Position numbers and translations under genes: made by a program
The notes under the pieces: model-generated
The model's database searches: none
What the model was told of the DNA's origin: nothing
The model's input: only the letters and a program-made list of their open reading frames with translations
Source of the DNA: Mastigamoeba balamuthi
Taxonomy: Eukaryota > Evosea > Mastigamoebida > Mastigamoebidae
DNA length: 64,000 nt
NCBI GenBank assembly: GCA_902651635.1
Contig: CACRSC010000014.1
Coordinates: forward strand, 215,053 to 279,052
Reading direction: 5' to 3'
Shown: piece after piece, positions 21,738 through 33,310 of the stretch
Layout of the letters: every line of letters begins with the position of its first letter
How positions within the stretch are numbered: the first letter of the stretch is position 1

Positions 21738-23981
21738 TTACGACGCGTGATCTTGCCCTTGTACATTGGTAGGTTCCATGTCGACCTCATTGATCGCTCT
21801 CTTCTGCAGACGTCTCCCCACAATGAACACCGCGGCCCCCACAGCCACCGCAACGACTGGCCCGGCGGTTGCGAAGGCGGCCACGATCGCCACGACCATG
21901 CGATGGTGTGAGCGGCAACCCCCGGCAGAGGGGAGCGGCTGAGGCTCCTCGGACGACAACGGTACAGGCACAGGTTGATAATCACACCGGCCAGCGACCC
22001 TCTGGCACAAGACAGCTCCATGCGGCCACTCGCATTCCTGCAGAGGTCCGTGAGAGAGGAGACAGGCGGGGGAGAGATGGAGATCTAGACCTCCAGGGTG
22101 GTATAGGAGGGGCATCCGAGAGTGGAAGACAAGGAGGAGGAGGAGGAGGAGGAGGAGGATGTATGCCATCTCGGAGTGCACGGAAGAGAGCGCAGCTGGC
22201 AGGCATCGTCACACCAATGGCACTCCATTGAGGCGTGCGAGCACGCAGCCTCCGTCGAAAGGCCGCTGCAGACGCAAGTCGGGGGTCAGAGTCCGTGCGT
22301 AGCCCTCCTCGCAGTCACTGCAGCTGCCTTGAGTGCTGCACAGCCTGCAATTGTCCACCAGACAGTGTCTGGCGAGGGCCATGTAGGACACGTGTAGTTC
22401 AGGACGCCCCACAGAGGCATTCAAAAGGTCCTGAGATCTGAGTGAGAGGAATATGCTCTCGCCGCGACCAACGAGTTTCAGTGCCTCGACAGCGTCTAGG
22501 CGGTCGACCCACTTGTTGTAGGAGCCCATGGAGACAGTGAACATGCTTTCTTGCACGAGGACTTCTATCTGCAGCAGCTGCGACTCGGAATAGTAGGATG
22601 TGCCCAGACTCCGCTTTGTGGCCTGGCCGACGGTGATCGCCGCTGGGTTCCCGAGGTCAAGGCAGAACGGCACACACTCCTCCATAACGCCATCTGCACC
22701 TGTGCTGAGGCGAACGTGCACCCAAGCTGCTGCTGTGGGAGGGCTGATGCGGGCCCTCCAGAGGAAGCCGCTCCGCAGGCTCCTGGTCTCCGAGCCATTA
22801 ACGACATACGACGCGATGCCTCCGGGGCTGACCGAGAGCACCGGCTGCGCGTGCCGCGCGTCCGAGAGGGCCGCGTCGTCTGTCGAGCCCGGCAGCGAGT
22901 AATTGCGGGCCCACACGACAGCCCTGCCGTCTCCCATTGGAGGCCCCAATGCTCTCTCGATGCCCTCGCAGCGGCCGCCCCGCCAGCGGCACCAGTGCGT
23001 CCCGTTGCACGATCCCTCAGGCTCTGACGAGCAGCTGGACACGCACGGGGTCGTGGAGTTGAGACAGGCCTCGCTCAGAGAACACCACCTACACACGGAG
23101 CCCTGCCCCGTGCAGGACCGCTCCGTCCACGACTTCTGGCAGAGGTCGAGGCGCTCCCTCGGGAAGCAGACGGGGGGCTCTTCGGGTCGGGACACCAGCT
23201 CGAGGTCGCGGCGGCACTCGGAGCAGCCCTTGTTGTCGCAGAACTCGTTCCAGTTGCAGTAGTCGATGTGTCTGCACAGCGAGCAGCCGGGGTCGGTGCA
23301 GAGATTGCTGATCCGTACGCTGTGCACTGCTGCCAGGAACCAGTGCTGGCTGGCTGGGCGCGAGCAGTTGGCGGCGCCCTGGCCTGTCAGCTGGAGCGTG
23401 AGCGCCAGCTCTCCACCGGGCTCCTTGAGTGCTTTCAGTGCCTCCGTGGCAGCCGCCCTCGCCTGGGCGTCCATCACGATGGTCGTGCTGTTCGTCCGAA
23501 TCTCGAAGCCCTCGGCCGAGACCACCATAGGGAAGACCCACCTCACGAACGGATTGGAGGTCAGGGGCCCCGTGTGGAAGACGGTCGTGTTCAGCACGCG
23601 GATGAGGAACGAGAACTTGTCTATAGTGAGGCACACGGGGGCGCAGTGGCGCAGCACGGCTCCGCTGGCGCGGTCGACGACATCCAAGTCCATGTGGAAG
23701 ACGTACGAGGTGTTGGTGGTGACGCCGAGCCACACGTGAACGCCAGTGGACACCGCCTCGCGCTGCGACTCGTTGAGGAAGATCCGGTAGAAGCCTGTCT
23801 CGGTGAGCAGCGCAGCCTTGTAGAATGCCGGCCGGGGGACATCAGTTGCAGCGCAGACGGGGCTGAACTGATCTCCGTCTCCGGGCCATTCGAAGTCGGA
23901 GTCGAACACTATCCTGTCAAAGCTGTAGTCGTGCTTGGCAACCACGGCCACGACAGGCACTAGCCACCACCAGATCGCCAT
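21738..23981 (-). CDS. Cysteine-rich type I membrane protein, copy 1 (frameshifted near C-terminus)
   Basis: Starts at 23981 with a hydrophobic leader (MAIWWWLVPVVAVVA). The ectodomain has clustered cysteines (DPGCSLCRH, GCSECRRDLE, NCRLCSTQGSCSDCEEGYA, like growth-factor-receptor or PSI knots) and many N-glycosylation sites. Compared with copy 2 at 24291-26554, about 20 bases are missing near 22285, shifting the frame so the product would stop at 22209 before the membrane span. The span itself (MVVAIVAAFATAGPVVAVAV) is still intact downstream to 21738. A 53-base GT-AG intron with an in-frame stop lies near 22050-22102. It is either a secreted truncated form, a young pseudogene or an assembly error. 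Ligand and function unknown. Confidence 0.7.
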
Positions 23982-24290
23982 CGCGCGGTTGCCCGCAGTG
24001 TGGGGGAGGACGTCATCGATTTCCGGGTAATATCCATCAGGCAGGATATCGGATGATATCTGTGGTGCTCCACGACCATTCCCATGTGACATCACGCATG
24101 TCGTAGGGGTCCTGATTGCAGCACAACGATGGTGAAGCCCAGTTGGCTGTCCCGAACACAACACGGAAATTCCGAACTCGATGATCCCCATAGGCCAGGG
24201 CGACGTCTCCAAGTACGGTGTTCTGAGTTGGGGATGACAGAAAGCAGCACGCATGACACCCCAGGCCCTCACGATGCGTGATCATGCCTC
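23982..24290. other. Spacer between the cysteine-rich genes
   Basis: About 310 bases between the end of copy 2 and the start of copy 1. No feature seen; it should contain the promoter of copy 1. Confidence 0.5.
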
Positions 24291-26554
24291 TCATTGGTGG
24301 GTAGCATCGACGTCGCTGGGTGCTTTCGTCCGCAGGCGTCTTCCGACAAGAAACACCGCGACTCCCGCAGCCACGGCAACGATGGGCCCGGCAGTACCGA
24401 AGGCGGCCACGATCGCCACGACCATGCGGTGGTGAGAGCGGTCGCCCCCTGGGGGAAGCGGCTGAGGAACCTCGGACGACAACGACACAGGCACCTCTGA
24501 TTGATCATCACACCGACCCTCGACCCACTGGCACGAGACAGCGCCGTGAGGCCACTCGCACTCCTGCATAGGTCCGTGAGCGAAGTCTAGCCTTGGAGGG
24601 ATGGGAATCGAGACCTCCAGGGTAGTGTAGGACGGGCACCCGAGGGTGGGGGTTGAGAAGGAGGAGGAGGAAGAGATTGTGGAGAAGGAAGAAGAAGAGG
24701 AGCTCGTCTCCGTATCAGTGCATGGGAGAGAGCGCAGCTGGCAGGCGTCATCGCACCAACGGCACTCCAGTGAGGCGTTCGAGCACGCAACCTCTGTCGA
24801 AGGGCCATTGCAGACGCAGGCACACTCAAACGCAGTTGAGTCGGGAGTCAGCTTCCGCGCATAGCCCTCGTCACAAATGCTGCAGCTCACATGCGTGCTG
24901 CACAGCCTGCAGTTGTCAACCAGGCAGGCTCTAGCGAGGGCCATGTAGGACACTTGGAGCTCAGAGTGCCACGCAGATGCAGTCGTAAGGTCATGCGACC
25001 GGAGTGAGAGGGCGGTACTCTCACCGCGACCAACGAGTTGCAGTGCCTCGGCAGCATCCAGGCGGTCGGCCCACCGAAAAAAGCCCACAATGACAGTGAA
25101 CGTGCTCTCCTGCACTAGCACTTCGATCTTGAGAAGCGGCGTGTTTGAGGCGAACGGGACATCCAGCATCTTCATGGTGGTATTGCCGATGGTGATCGCC
25201 GCGGGGTTGCCGAGGTCGAGGCAGAACGGCACGCACTCTTCCATCGTGCCACCTGCTACTGTGCTGAGGCGGACACGAACCTGGGCTGCTGCGCCATGCG
25301 GGCTGATGCTGGCACTCCAGAGAAAGCCACTCCGCAGGGCCCTCGTCTCCGAGCCGTTGACGACGTAGGACGCGATGCCGCCGGGCTGATTGACAGCACC
25401 GGCTGCGCGTGCCGCGCGTCCGAGAGGGCCGCGTCGTCTGTCGAGCCCGGCAGCGAGTAATTGCGGGCCCACACGACAGCCCTGCCGTCTCCCATTGGAG
25501 GCCCCAATGCTCTCTCGATGCCCTCGCAGCGGCCGCCCCGCCAGCGGCACCAGTGCGTCCCGTTGCACGAGCCCTCGGACTCTGACTCTGACGAGCAGCT
25601 GGAGACACACGGGGTCGTGGAGTTGAGGCAGGCCTCGCGCAGGGCGCACCACCGACACGCGGCGCCCTGCCCCGTGCAGGACCGCTCCGTCCAGGACTTC
25701 TGGCAGAGGTCGAGGCGCTCCCGTGGGTAGCAGATGGGGATTTGATAACCCAAGTCGTCGGGGACGGCGCGCGGCAGCACCTCGAGCTCGGAGCGGCACT
25801 CGTAGCAGCCCTGGTCCAAGCAATTGCGGGTGCTGCAGTCGCTGATATGTCTGCACAGCGAGCAGCCGGGGTCGGTGCAGAGGCTCCGGATCTCAACGAA
25901 ATACACTGCAGCGCCGCAGTTCTCGGTGGTTGGGAGCGAGCAGTTGGACGCGCCCTCGCGTGTCAGCCCGAGCGTGAGCGCCAGCTCTCCTCCAGGCTCT
26001 TTGGCCGCTCTCATCGACTGCGTGGCAACGGCCCGTGCCTGCGCGTCCATCGCGGTGATTTTGCGGCCTGAGAGCCGAAGCTCGGCGCCCTCGGCCGAGA
26101 CCTCCGGCCTGATGTCCCACATCACATACCGGGTACTCGCCAGGGGTCCCGTGTCGACGACGGTCGTGTTCAGCATGCGGATGCGGAGCGAGGAGTTGTC
26201 GATCGTCAGGCACCAGGGGGCGCAGTGGCGCAGCACTGCTCCGCTGGCGCGGTCGACGACATCCAAGTCCATGTGGAAGACGAGCGAGGCGTTCATCTGC
26301 AGGATGAGGGACATGAAGGCTCCAGTGGACACTGCGCTGCGCTGCGACTCGCTGAGGAAGAACCGGGCGAAACCAGTCTCGGCGAGCAGCAGAGCCGGAA
26401 GATACTGTTCGGGATAACCTCTGGCAGCACAGGTGGGGCTGTGCTGATCTCCCAGCACGCCCACGTCTTCAGTGGTGAAAACCAGCCTGTCGCGCTCGCT
26501 CCCTGGAATGGCAACCACAGCCACAATGGGCACCAGCCACCGCCATACTGCCAT
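24291..26554 (-). CDS. Cysteine-rich type I membrane protein, copy 2 (one-base frameshift)
   Basis: Tandem paralogue of copy 1. Leader MAVWRWLVPIVAVVA at 26554; ectodomain with DPGCSLCRH, GCYECRSELE, WTERSCTGQGAACRWC and NCRLCSTHVSCSICDEGYA; Ser-rich stalk; one membrane span (VVAIVAAFGTAGPIVAVAAG) and a short basic tail. Near 25382 a G-run is one base shorter than in copy 1 and the frame changes, from ...VLSISP to ...GGIASYVVNGSETR. The 51-base intron that matches the 53-base one of copy 1 is in frame and open here. Without the indel the protein would be about 750 residues. A surface receptor or adhesion protein is likely; no homologue is recognised. Confidence 0.75.
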
Positions 26555-26984
26555 CCGCGCGGTTGCCGTTACTGAAGCGAATGTTGCGACGACGTCATCG
26601 TTCTCGGGAATATCCAGACAGGCGGGAAATCAGCTGAATTAACATTGCGCACAGTACAATTCCCATCGAACCAGTCACACACTCGGGTTTTCCGATTATG
26701 ACCGAGGCAGGTATGTGGGCAACAAGATCGATGGGAAACATGTGCCGCGAACTGACTACCTGAGGATGGGCAATATGCGGCTCAGTTATATGATCTAAGG
26801 TTTGAACTCAATAGCAGAATACCCGACTGACCCTGTCTCCCTTTTGCGAAAGTCGTCGGGTACTACATGTGATATCCGAGCGCTTTGCTCACTTAGATCG
26901 CAACAGCGGCTACCGAGAGAAGAAGGCCAAGGCCAGGCGACGTCACAAGTTGTACCGGTATTTTGAGTTGATGGGGGGTGGTTG
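26555..26984. other. Intergenic between cysteine-rich gene 2 and the VIT-vWA kinase
   Basis: No gene seen. It holds the 5' region of copy 2 and the 3' end of the VIT-vWA gene. Confidence 0.5.
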
Positions 26985-29900
26985 TCAAAAAGCGACACGC
27001 AGGCGTTTGGCGGTCTCGACGATGCGCGCCAGCTCGGGGGCTTGGCACGCGCAGCGCATCCAGGGGTGCTGCAGCAGCGTCGTGGCGTCGGGCCTGTCGC
27101 TCTGCTTGTCGAGGCAGAGCGCCACAAAGTCCTTCATGTTCTTGGACCACCGCTGCGTGTCCTTGAGCGGCGGTATGCCCTTGGTCGTGATCAGGAACAG
27201 CGCGCGCAGCGGGGGCATCTCGAGGTACGGCGGCTCGCCCTCGGCGGCCTCCATCACGGTGATGCCCAGAGACCACACGTCGGCGCGGCAGTCGTAGTCC
27301 TGGCCTCGGATGACCTCTGGCGGCATCCAGTAAGGCGTCCCGACGATCGAGTTGCGCTTGTCGACGACCTGCGCGGCGTACTCGAAGCCCGCGAGCTTCA
27401 CGGACCCGTCCGAGTCGATCATGATGTTGTCCGAGCGCACGTCACGGTGTATAAAGTGCAGCGAGTGCAGGTAGACGAGCGCCTGCAGGATGCAGAGCGT
27501 GATGTACGAGATGTGGTCCTCGCGCAGCTTGAGGTCGTCGTAGAGGTCCAGCAGGTCCGTCAGGCACCCGAACTCGACGTAGTCGACGACGATGTGGAGC
27601 GTGCTGCCCACGATGTAGCTCTCGATGTACTCGATGATGTTGGGGTGCCTGAAGCTGCGCACCATCGAGATCTCGGCGGCTATCAGCTTGGCGTTCTGCG
27701 AGTTGATTGTCCGGCTCTTGATGACCACCTTGCGCCCCGTCCCCTTCATCGTCGCCACGCACACATCCCCCGCCGCCCCCTCCCCGAGCTTCCACCGGTC
27801 CGTGTACTTGTCACTGCAAGAAATCGGTGGGTGAGACAACGCAATTCAATTGCGTTTCGATTCAAATGGTCGGAATGAGCGCCGTCTCTGACCTGAGGTC
27901 CTCGTTTGCTGCAAGGTCAGTGAGCGACAGCTGCTCCTTGGTGGCGGGCCCCGGGGTCGCGGGCCGCATGCTCTTGGGCGGCGGGGACACGGGGGCCGCG
28001 GGCATCTGGACGAGGATCGTTCCCGACGAGCTCTTCTTGTACGCGGGGCGCTTGCCGTCGGTGCGCGACGTCTGGAACGACAGCACGTCGAGCACCTCGT
28101 CGGGGTTGGCTGCGGCCTCCTGCGTCGTGATGCCGCTCGAGCAGAGCAGCGCCTCCCACTCGGGCGGGAGTCCCGTGAAGCCCGTCATCCTGTTCCAGCC
28201 GACGTGCACGTGGTGCTGCAGGTTGAACGGCATCCCGATCGACGGCTGCCCCTTGAGCGTCTTGGAGCCCTTCTTGGTGAACGACAGCCGCTTGAAGAAC
28301 CCGCCCTTCTTCTCCGGGTCCGGGTCGGGCTGCACGGGCACCGTCCGCACGGGGCTCGGCGGCGCGAAGGGCGTCGGTGCCGGCGGCTGCTCGGGCTGCT
28401 CGAAGAGGTCGAGGTCGACCGTGTAGTCCGCAGACGGCACGGCGGGTGCCACCGACGAGACCTCGCGGCGCTGCAGCGACCCGTCGACGGCCTCGGCGCG
28501 CGACACGACGGCGACAAACGCCGTCAGCTTGCAGAGCACACCCGAGCGCAGCGACACCGCGAGCGTCTTGCTGCGCAGCGCAGACTTGCTGGCGGCGCTG
28601 CCGAGGTAGCTGCGGCCCTCCTCGAGGTCGCGGATCAGGCAGCGCGAGGCCAGGGCCACCACGTGGCTCCCGGGCGCCTGCACGGCCGCCGCGAGGTCGA
28701 CCGACGACGTGTACTGCTCGTCGGCAAACGAGCCCGAGAGGACGGCCTCAGAGAGCTGCGAGTCCTTGCGGACAAACGCGTAGACGACGAGCCGCGCGCC
28801 CGCGAAGAGGGGCGGCAGGAAGTGCGGCGCTTGGCGCACCTGCGCGTCGCCCCAGCGCAGCGACACGTTGGTCAGCGCGGGCTTGAGCGCGCTTGTCAGC
28901 GCCCGCAGCACGACGGCGCACATCGTCTCGTTGTCGGTGACCATCTCGCACAGGCCCTCGCCCGCCCTCGCGATGCCCTTGACGAGCGCCACGTCCACGT
29001 CGCTCCCTATCCCGAACGTGAACACCCGCGTGTTCGCTGCCGTATTTTGGGGGATGGGAGGGGGTACACACTCGAGCGTGAGAAGCGGAGCGGAATCGAA
29101 GTGCTGGGGGAGAGGGGAGCGGACTCGAGTTGGAGCGGACGACGGAGATGCAGGCGTCGGCGTTCTCGACCTGGCCGTCGGTCAGGAGGAAGATCTGGCG
29201 GGCGAAGCCGGGCAGCGGGGGCCTGCGGAAGACCTGGCAGAGCGGCGTGTGTATGTTGGTGCCGCCCATGTTGGCCTGCATCGCGTCGACGTGGGCCAGC
29301 GCCGCGCGGGCGCACTCGCACTCGGGCCCGGAGGTCTCGCGGCTGTCGTCGAAGAGCAGCTGGTGCGTCGTGCCGAACGAGATGATGTTGAACAGAGTCC
29401 CCGCCGGCAGGTTGGCGACGCAGAGGCGCAGCGTCTGGCGCAGCTGCGCCATCTTGTCGCCGGCCATGCTGCCCGAGCAGTCGACGATGAACAGCACCTC
29501 GGACTTGAGCTGCTTGCCCGCCATGCTGGGGTAGAACGACACGGCCGCGATGCGGCTGCCGTTGGGGTCCGTCTGCACGACCGCCGACGGCCTGTGCGGC
29601 TCCGCCAGCTGCACGCGCAGCACAAACTCCGACCCGTCCGCCGGTGGCTGGTCCATCGCGCACAGCACCGTCGCCCTGCGCCCCTCCGCGTCCTCTGCGT
29701 ACGTCGTCTCGGCAGGGAACGACGGCGGCGTCGTGACGCCCACAATTTTGCTGCCGAACTCTACGAGCAGCCAGCAGCAGTCAGAGAAGCCGCGTCTCCT
29801 GATGCCGCTGTGGCGCGTACCGAGCGACGCGCTGATCATGAACCTGCTGGGAAGGATGTTGCTGAACTCGCTCTCGGCGTTGGCCTCGCCCAGCACGAGC

Positions 29901-30760
29901 TTCTCCTCCCCTGGCAGCCCAAACACAACCTGCGGGGCGCGAATCAATTGAATTCACAACCAAAATGGAGGGAGAGCCTGCTGACGCTGTCGTCGAGGGC
30001 CGCGGCCTCGGTGACGTAGGTGATGGAGACGAGGCACTCGGCCTTGGGGGCGAGGTTGCCGAAGGTCATGCTGAACACGTTGGGCCGCTCGGCCGACTGC
30101 TCGAGCAGCGCCGCGCTGCTGCCCGCCGCGACAGCGTCGTCGTACGTGGCCCTCGCCTCCTCCTTCTCCTTGATCCGCGCCACCACCACCTTGCCGCCCA
30201 GCCCTGCGCCACGCCATCCGCACGGCTGGTCAGCCCAGGTTTTGAAACAGGGCGCAAAACACAAACTGAAACTCGGTAAATGTAAAGTGAATTATGAAAC
30301 ACCAAAGGGGAAAAAAAGGGAAAGTGCGGAAAGGGGAACGTGTTGGCCACGTGGAGCGTGACGTGGGGGTTAGGAAAAGTGGCCACGCACGTGCAGTGAA
30401 CCCGGTGACAGCGGCGCTCTCCTCCAGGTAGAACTCGTACGTCGCCTCCACCGGGTCCTCCTCCGCGTTGACGAATCTCTGCGCGAGCGCACGGGCGGGC
30501 ACGTGGGGCAGGGCACGAGGGCAGGGTCGCCCCCCGACGCAGGCGGCGTAGGCGTTCAGTGAGGTCCAGCAGGTGCTGTTTTGTACGAAAGAGGGCACCT
30601 GGTGCACTGTGACCTCGGCACAGTAGTCCTGCAGGGCCACGTCGAACCGCAGGCCGTTGAGGGGCACGGGGGGCGCCCCGGGCCTGTTGGTCGCGCGTAC
30701 GGAGCCGCAGCGGACCATGTGGGGTGACGCCGCAACCGACGGTAGATTGGGAGATATCAA
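26985..30760 (-). CDS. VIT-vWA-CRIB-STE20 pseudokinase fusion, about 1081 aa
   Basis: Six exons read from the right: 30760-30599, 30478-30391, 30203-29986, 29929-29125, 29036-27893, 27813-26985; all phases agree. Domains in order: VIT (about residues 20-155; GGKVVVARIKEKEEARATYDD region), vWA (about 300-480) with an intact MIDAS DCSGSM, a Pro-rich linker, a PAK-type CRIB/p21-binding domain (about 691-750, IGMPFNLQHHVHVG) and a STE20-like kinase (806-1081). The kinase keeps the VIK lysine and HRD, but HRDxK is HRDVR and DFG is GFE (KLAGFEYAA), so the Mg-binding Asp is gone. It probably acts as a Rac/Cdc42-GTP-controlled scaffold. Alternative start at 30718. Confidence 0.85.
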
Positions 30761-30840
30761 TGAGCCATATCACGCATATCAGGACAGGCCTAGCCCGGCG
30801 TTGTCGAGAGGTTTCTAATTTAGATAGCTGTTTGTTAATC

Positions 30841-30912
30841 GGGCTCGTGGCGCAATGGAAACGCACTTGACTACGGATCAAGGGATTCCAGGTTCGAGCC
30901 CTGGCGGGTCCG
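30841..30912 (+). tRNA. tRNA-Arg (anticodon ACG)
   Basis: A full 72-base cloverleaf without intron. Acceptor 30841-30847 pairs with 30905-30911 with two G-T wobbles; the anticodon stem is CTTGA/TCAAG (30866-30870 with 30878-30882) and the loop CTACGGA gives anticodon ACG; the T arm is CCAGG-TTCGAGC-CCTGG. The B box GGTTCGAGCCC is canonical. It sits between two minus-strand genes. Confidence 0.95.
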
Positions 30913-30914
30913 AC

Positions 30915-30919
30915 TTTTT
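30915..30919 (+). terminator. RNA polymerase III terminator of tRNA-Arg
   Basis: A run of five T residues begins three bases after the discriminator base, the usual Pol III stop. Confidence 0.8.
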
Positions 30920-31196
30920 CTCACAAAATTATGATGGCGCTGGTGTATTGTCATTTTTCCCACGTGACCGCATAGAACACAGAAAAGTGCGATTCGGCTT
31001 CGTCGGTCAACAGTGCAGGGCGCGGTACGGTTTTTTCGATTGGCAGGACTGTATGGCTTTTTGCATTGTTTGCTTGTTTTGTTTGCTGCTGTTGTTGTTG
31101 TTGTTGTGTGCTGTGAAGGTGATAGACATCCCCTCACAGACCTCGCGGAGCGCTCAGCGGGATGCTGTCCCACTGCTGCGGTGCCCCCGCGCCCCC

Positions 31197-31968
31197 TCAG
31201 TGCGCCAGCTGGACGTTGAGAGAGAACTCGCGGGCGATCTCGGTCTGGTGGGCGCGCGAGTAGACCATGTGGACCTGCGACGAGTAGAGCGCCCTGAACG
31301 TGTAGGTGAAGACGCCGCCGCAGCCGACGATGATGGGGTGGCCCGCCTGCGGGGCCGGGCAGTGGCTCTTGTACTCGGAGGCGACGGGCCACGTGGGCAG
31401 CACGTAGCCGTGCTCCGCGTCGGTCGTCAGCACGTTGGTCCACTGGTAGCCCGTCGACGGGTTGCCCTCGAGCTCCACCTGCGCCCCAAGCACCGAGCCC
31501 GTGTGAGGAGCGTGTGTGGCGCAGGAACGTGGGGTCCCCCACCCCACAGGAGAGCATCCCGAGAACCGCATAGAACAGGAGAGGAAATAGTATTCCAGTT
31601 GTAAGGAACAAGGAAAAAATGGCTGAGCACCGCAGAGACCGCAGGAAAACCGGGGGATGACGTGTGCAGAAAGAGGGTGGGCCGAGCACCTGGAAGCTGT
31701 GGCCGAAGGGGAGGCTGAGGGTGCGGCCAGAGTCGCGCAGGCCCAGCGGGCGGGCGCACTCGGCGGCGGCCAGGCGCGAGCTGTTGAACATCGTGTACGA
31801 GTAGCAGCCGCAGAAGCCGGTGGCGTCGACGCACGTGGCGCCCTCGACGCCGGGGCACGAGACCTCGCTGCAGGGCCTGGCGTTGCAGCCCACGAGCATG
31901 TCGGGGGTGCAGACGATGGCCGAGGCGGCGGCGATCACGGCGGAGACGAGCAGGAATGCGCGTGCCAT
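31197..31968 (-). CDS. Secreted chagasin-like cysteine protease inhibitor, 186 aa
   Basis: Two exons: 31968-31690 and 31478-31197. A clear signal peptide (MARAFLLVSAVIAAASA) is followed by a cysteine-rich lead of about 75 residues and then a chagasin/ICP (I42) fold: GNPSTGYQW (the NPTTGY loop), GCGGVFTYTFRA (the GxGG loop), and YSRAHQT where the RPW loop usually lies, so the third loop is altered. Inhibitors of this family block papain-type cathepsins; with the leader it should act in lysosomes or outside the cell. The extra Cys-rich N-terminal part is not typical of I42 proteins. It stands alone, with the tRNA on one side. Confidence 0.85.
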
Positions 31969-33310
31969 TGCGGTGTGATGGAGCTCTGTTGGCTGTGTTG
32001 GCTGTGCTGACTGCAGGACAATAAGAAAATGGGCTCCTCCTGCTGTGTTCCGGACCAGAAAAAGCACGTGTTGCGTCACGTGTATGGTGTCATCCGAGGA
32101 AAAGTGGCAGAACCGCCAGATATACGAGAAATATCGGGTGGTCTATGGGGTCGTTTGGTGGAAAGCGGAGAAGACGCGGTTCATTTCATCCCCGAACACC
32201 AACACTGCGCCCACGGCCTCCGCCGCAGACACCACCTGCTGTCCACGTACATCGTTGTCTCGGGACTGCTGGTGGTGCATCTCCTCACGTATGCTGATGA
32301 GCGGCCCCGGAAACAGCAATGGAGTTGGTATGTTGAGAAACACTGCGTTTTTCCGCAGGAATTCCCTCACCCCAGATTCACTTCGAGCCGCAGAGGACTC
32401 CCCCGTGGGCCTGGGCCGTCGCGCTCCGGCACGCGGATGGTACCAGCGTCCCGGTGCAGGGGCACTTGATCACAGCACTGCCTCTGCAGGGTACCGATCT
32501 CTCACGACTCGAGGTCGGTGCTTGACATTCTTTCATTTAAGACACGCCAACCTGAGGAGCAGCAATTTGCTCCAGCCGTTTCGCGAGCGGGGGGTCGCAG
32601 GTGCGATACGTGATGTGCGTGCGCGGCCTTCGGTACCAGCGGCCTGTCACCGAGTGCTACTGCAGCAGCTACCCTGCGGGGCCGATTGTATTTTTGAGCG
32701 CCGCTCACCGGCCATGGCTGCGGAGAGGAATGGCCCGCTGCACCTGCGCAGACGATGGAAAACTGAGACCAGTATTGGAGCTCCGTTTTTCAGCACGGGT
32801 GCCTTGTTGAGCATGGCGGGGACTGGGCAGTGTGAGAAACGCTAAACATGGCATCGACCAATTGATAGAAGGCGCGGTGGTACACGAAAGGTGCTGCTTC
32901 GTCCACATTTTCGGGCTGGAGGCCCGAGCCGAACACCCCAGCGCTTTCCATTGCGGGCCAGGAAGCGAAATGCATGCGGTCCTGTTTTCCTTCGGCGGTT
33001 CTGGCGGCACAGATCGCGTTGGCGGTCGGCCGGCGTTGTTGGAGGAGAGGCGTATGGTGCGGGTTTCCTTGTCGGCATCCGGGCGTAGGCGACATCGAAT
33101 GCGATGAAGAACGATGGCTTTTTTCCTGTAGAGAGCATAAATGGCTCGGAAATTGGTGTAGACCGGATATCGGGTTCTTTTCTATTCCTGGCGGGACCCC
33201 TTCGCCCGATTTGGAAGGACGGCAGTATCTTGCGGCGGTGTCTCAATCCTTCCTCAGAACCCGAGTTTCCAAGACTCTGTTAAGACCCCCGGCGGGGTGA
33301 CCAAGCAAGA
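31969..33310. other. Possible unidentified exons, no closed gene
   Basis: Two pieces look coded on the plus strand: about 32372-32490 after an acceptor (ccccag), reading IHFEPQRTPPWAWAVALRHA and onward in one frame, and about 32605-32690 after another (gtcgcag), reading VRYVMCVRGLRYQRPV. They could be exons of one gene upstream of, or part of, the family gene at 33311. I could not link them into a model, and no domain is recognised. Confidence 0.3.

Noticed and set aside
27442-29385. Long antisense frames over the VIT-vWA kinase gene
   Set aside because: Shadows of a GC-rich coding strand; no domains.
32842-33246. Minus-strand frames of 100-134 codons between the chagasin-like gene and family copy 3
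   Set aside because: Several overlapping frames are equally open, none has domains or splice support.
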